DNA of 64,000 nucleotides from positions 114,807 through 178,806 of the forward strand of contig NZ_JABRWP010000007.1 of the NCBI RefSeq assembly GCF_013249045.1. The letters run 5' to 3'. Of this stretch, positions 62,567-64,000 are shown in pieces; positions within the stretch are counted from its first letter, which is position 1, and each line of letters opens with the position of its first letter. The translations under genes and the position numbers were made by a program. The notes under the pieces are model-generated. The model did not search any database. It was not told the DNA's origin and saw only the letters and a list, made by a program, of their open reading frames with translations. Source of the DNA: Winogradskyella eckloniae (GTDB taxonomy: Bacteria > Bacteroidota > Bacteroidia > Flavobacteriales > Flavobacteriaceae).

Positions 62567-62712
62567 TAATGCCAACGAGTTTGTATTAGATTAGTTGCGT
62601 GGTTAAGCAACTAAATTAGCAAACTTTTACGAACCCGTGAAAATTCCATAGGAATTTTCTCAAGTAAGCACGTAAAAAGCAATTAATTATACACGATGCT
62701 ACCCTACGTTTT
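62567..62712 (-). repeat. attC-like element 9
   Basis: Starts with TAATGCCAAC (62567-62576), a perfect complement of GTTGGCATTA in element 8. The left half is the type-1 core (GTTGCGTGGTTAAGCAACTA, AATTAGCAAACTTTTACGAA). The right half is type-2-like (AAAATTCCATAGGAATTTTC, then GCAATTAATTATACACGATG). It ends in GCTACCCTACG, partly complementary to GTTAGGTAACGT in element 10. Confidence 0.8.
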
Positions 62713-63204
62713 TTCTTTTTTGAGCGTAATTATAATTCCGTTTTTCCTTATAAATTTGATATCGTCTCCTTCGAAATCTTTAACTGTTTTAATATTTTCT
62801 TCCTTAAACAAGTAGGTAGGCACTATTTTCGATTTTATTATTAAAGAGTCAGAAGTCAGTTTTAGAATTTCGTATGGAAAACCAACGTCATATTCGAAAG
62901 CAATTAATTCAGTTCCATCAATCCAGAATTTTTGATAATCGTTGCAATTCTGTTTTGTTTTTTTATTTAAATATACTCTTAAAATTCCGTATTCGTCAAA
63001 TTCAAATATTGAATTCAGTTCCATTCTCTCACAGAATGAAGGATGTTCAAATGGTAAGAAATTTGAATGAGTAACTTTCCATTTTCCAATCAGTTTTTCA
63101 TACTGTTCGGTTTTCGGAAGTTTTTCTTTTTTTTTAAAGTAATCGCAACTCAAAAAAGTCAGAATAAAAACTATGAATGATATGTAGAATGTCGTTTTTT
63201 TCAA
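62704..63204 (-). CDS. lipocalin-like lipoprotein (cassette B)
   Basis: A 166-residue protein with a lipoprotein signal (FIVFILTFLSCDYF, lipobox Cys at 20) and a start at TTG 63204. The mature part begins LIGKWKVTHSNF, the G-x-W strand typical of lipocalin-like and META-type beta-barrels. It continues with ELNSIFEFDEYGILRVYLNKKTKQN, LIAFEYDVGFPYEILKL and further strands. Ligand unknown. Confidence 0.7.
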   Translation of the reverse strand: MKKTTFYISFIVFILTFLSCDYFKKKEKLPKTEQYEKLIGKWKVTHSNFLPFEHPSFCERMELNSIFEFDEYGILRVYLNKKTKQNCNDYQKFWIDGTELIAFEYDVGFPYEILKLTSDSLIIKSKIVPTYLFKEENIKTVKDFEGDDIKFIRKNGIIITLKKEKT

Positions 63205-63411
63205 ATGTTAGGTAACGTATTGTGTATGAAACGTAGCGTGTATAAAGACGCTAATTTTTCAGGTTAACATAGAGCCAAATTGTAATATTTTGTTTTTAAT
63301 TTTCATCTTTTGAAAAGCCAAATTAATAATTTGGCGGACTTTCTTAATATACACAAACCTTTCGATTAGGCACTTATTAGCTATGTTTTATACACCGTGT
63401 TGTACCACGTT
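63205..63411 (-). repeat. attC-like element 10 (long form)
   Basis: Its outer parts match the family (TTGTGTATGAAACGTAGCGT, TATAAAGACGCTAATTTT at left; TAGCTATGTTTTATACACCG then TGTTGTACCACG at right). The middle is longer and holds a separate palindrome GCCAAATTAATAATTTGGC at about 63317-63335. It separates cassettes B and A. Confidence 0.65.
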
Positions 63412-63872
63412 TATTTACTTTTCAATTTATATTCTTTCATTAAATTTAGTAACTCCTCAGTTTTTATATTATAAGAGGACTGAACAGCTCCTTCTTTCCC
63501 AGACAAAAATTTCGCGACTTTTTTTCCGCTAATCCACTTTTTATGTTCATCAGTATAATCAAAGAAAATCATCTTATTTCCATTTATATGTCCTTGCCTA
63601 AATTCCTTGACATCATCCCATTTTGTGAAGTTAGAACGAAACAAATTCTTCGTTTCAAATCCTTCATCAGTCAATTTCAAATATGAAGCATTAGGATGAA
63701 ATTGAATAAGTGAGACAATTATACCAAGTCCAAAAAAAGAAATTATAAACCATCCCATTAATGTTTTGTCTTTCAACATTAAAATTCCGATTGTAACAAA
63801 AACAGAGGAAATCAAGAATAATATTAAGTTTTTTAACTTGTTTTGTTTAAATATTTTAGGTTCGTTTCTCAT
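63411..63872 (-). CDS. STM3941-like membrane protein (cassette A)
   Basis: A 153-residue protein with two membrane helices (about 16-29 and 37-57) after a basic N-terminus. A PH-like domain follows (YLKLTDEGFETKNLFRSNFTKWDDVKEF). The layout recalls the STM3941 family; function unknown. Its ATG lies 2 bp from the apparent end of an IS3-family element, so its native upstream repeat element is displaced. Confidence 0.72.
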   Translation of the reverse strand: MRNEPKIFKQNKLKNLILFLISSVFVTIGILMLKDKTLMGWFIISFFGLGIIVSLIQFHPNASYLKLTDEGFETKNLFRSNFTKWDDVKEFRQGHINGNKMIFFDYTDEHKKWISGKKVAKFLSGKEGAVQSSYNIKTEELLNLMKEYKLKSK

Positions 63873-63874
63873 AA

Positions 63875-64000
63875 TGTCTAGTCCTGAAATATGGCTACAG
63901 GTTAAAAATTGATTTACGCTGTTTTTAAATATACCATATTTGGTGTTTTATAATCTAAAGATACATGTAATCTTATTTGGTTGTATAGATTGATTGCACT
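63875..64000 (-). mobile_element. right end of an IS3-family insertion sequence
   Basis: The last 126 bp carry the 3' end of a transposase gene and about 39 bp of end sequence beginning TGTCTAGTCCTGAAATATGG at 63875, a plausible terminal inverted repeat. The other end is outside the window, so the terminal repeat and target duplication cannot be checked. Confidence 0.65.
63914..64000 (-). CDS. IS3-family transposase (OrfB), C-terminal 28 residues
   Basis: The open frame running off the right edge reads SAINLYNQIRLHVSLDYKTP, then NMVYLKTA and stop. The string YNQIRLHxSLDYKTPxxVY is the standard C-terminus of the IS3-family DDE integrase (rve domain) after the catalytic glutamate. It is partial only because the window ends. 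It reads in the same direction as the cassette genes. Confidence 0.8.
   Translation of the reverse strand, partial: SAINLYNQIRLHVSLDYKTPNMVYLKTA

Noticed and set aside
55333..63411. The regular intergenic repeats could be a CRISPR array
   Set aside because: The elements are 110-200 bp, imperfect and separated by whole genes; there are no short identical direct repeats with unique spacers and no cas genes.
55333..63411. The repeats could be simple MITEs inserted between genes
   Set aside because: Not excluded fully, but the cassette-specific arms pair across genes rather than across the repeat, and orientation is constant. MITE insertion does not predict either.

Overview
The window is chromosomal DNA of a member of the Flavobacteriaceae (Bacteroidota). 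The evidence is AT-rich DNA, start codons without Shine-Dalgarno sequences, and -7 boxes of the form TAnnTTTG upstream of several genes. Lineage-typical families also occur: exosortase XrtF with its partner, an HYC_CC_PP protein, a DUF6702 protein, a DUF6090 protein and a TonB receptor with a carboxypeptidase-like plug extension. No rRNA, tRNA or CRISPR array was seen.

Layout, left to right. 1-9.6 kb: the 5' end of gpmI, an exported ankyrin protein, an M48 protease, a GNAT acetyltransferase, dipeptidase E, two overlapping exported paralogues, a DUF6702-like protein with an M1 aminopeptidase, tatA, and a subtilase lipoprotein. 9.6-18.9 kb: a minus-strand kynurenine/3-hydroxyanthranilate degradation cluster (kynU, kmo, a RidA-type deaminase, a semialdehyde dehydrogenase, an SDR, 3-hydroxyanthranilate dioxygenase, ACMS decarboxylase). 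It is unusually rich in palindromic intergenic repeats, one of which lies inside a coding sequence. 19-37 kb: signalling and housekeeping genes (two histidine kinases, msrA, a cysteine-free homologue of zinc-ribbon coiled-coil proteins, a Nif3-like protein, lpxK, gapdh, lipA, two ECF sigma factors, aqpZ, murB, an aminotransferase). 37.5-48 kb: valS, the rod-shape operon mreB-mreC-mreD-mrdA-rodA, and purH. 47.7-54.4 kb: an ABC permease, a GAF/fRMsr-like protein, the XrtF pair, and a probable metal-handling locus (HYC_CC_PP protein, TonB receptor, HMA protein, small exported protein).

54.4-63.9 kb is the most unusual part. It is a run of small, mostly unrecognised minus-strand genes: lipoproteins, small membrane proteins, and SMI1/KNR4-like, Imm26-like and YcxB-like proteins. 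Most neighbours are separated by 110-200 bp imperfect palindromes that share an inner core. For at least five genes, the few bases before the gene are complementary to the bases just after its stop codon, and this arm differs from gene to gene. This is the arrangement expected of integron gene cassettes, where each circular cassette carries its own matched recombination-site arms. No integrase is in the window. An IS3-family element end abuts the last cassette at the right edge, so any integrase would lie beyond it.

Genes that work together: kmo, kynU, the dioxygenase, ACMSD, the semialdehyde dehydrogenase and the RidA protein would carry kynurenine to 4-oxalocrotonate. The mre/mrd genes build the cell-wall elongation machine. 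The receptor, HMA and HYC_CC_PP genes probably act together on a transition metal. Function calls rest on motifs and family memory read by eye, without database searches.
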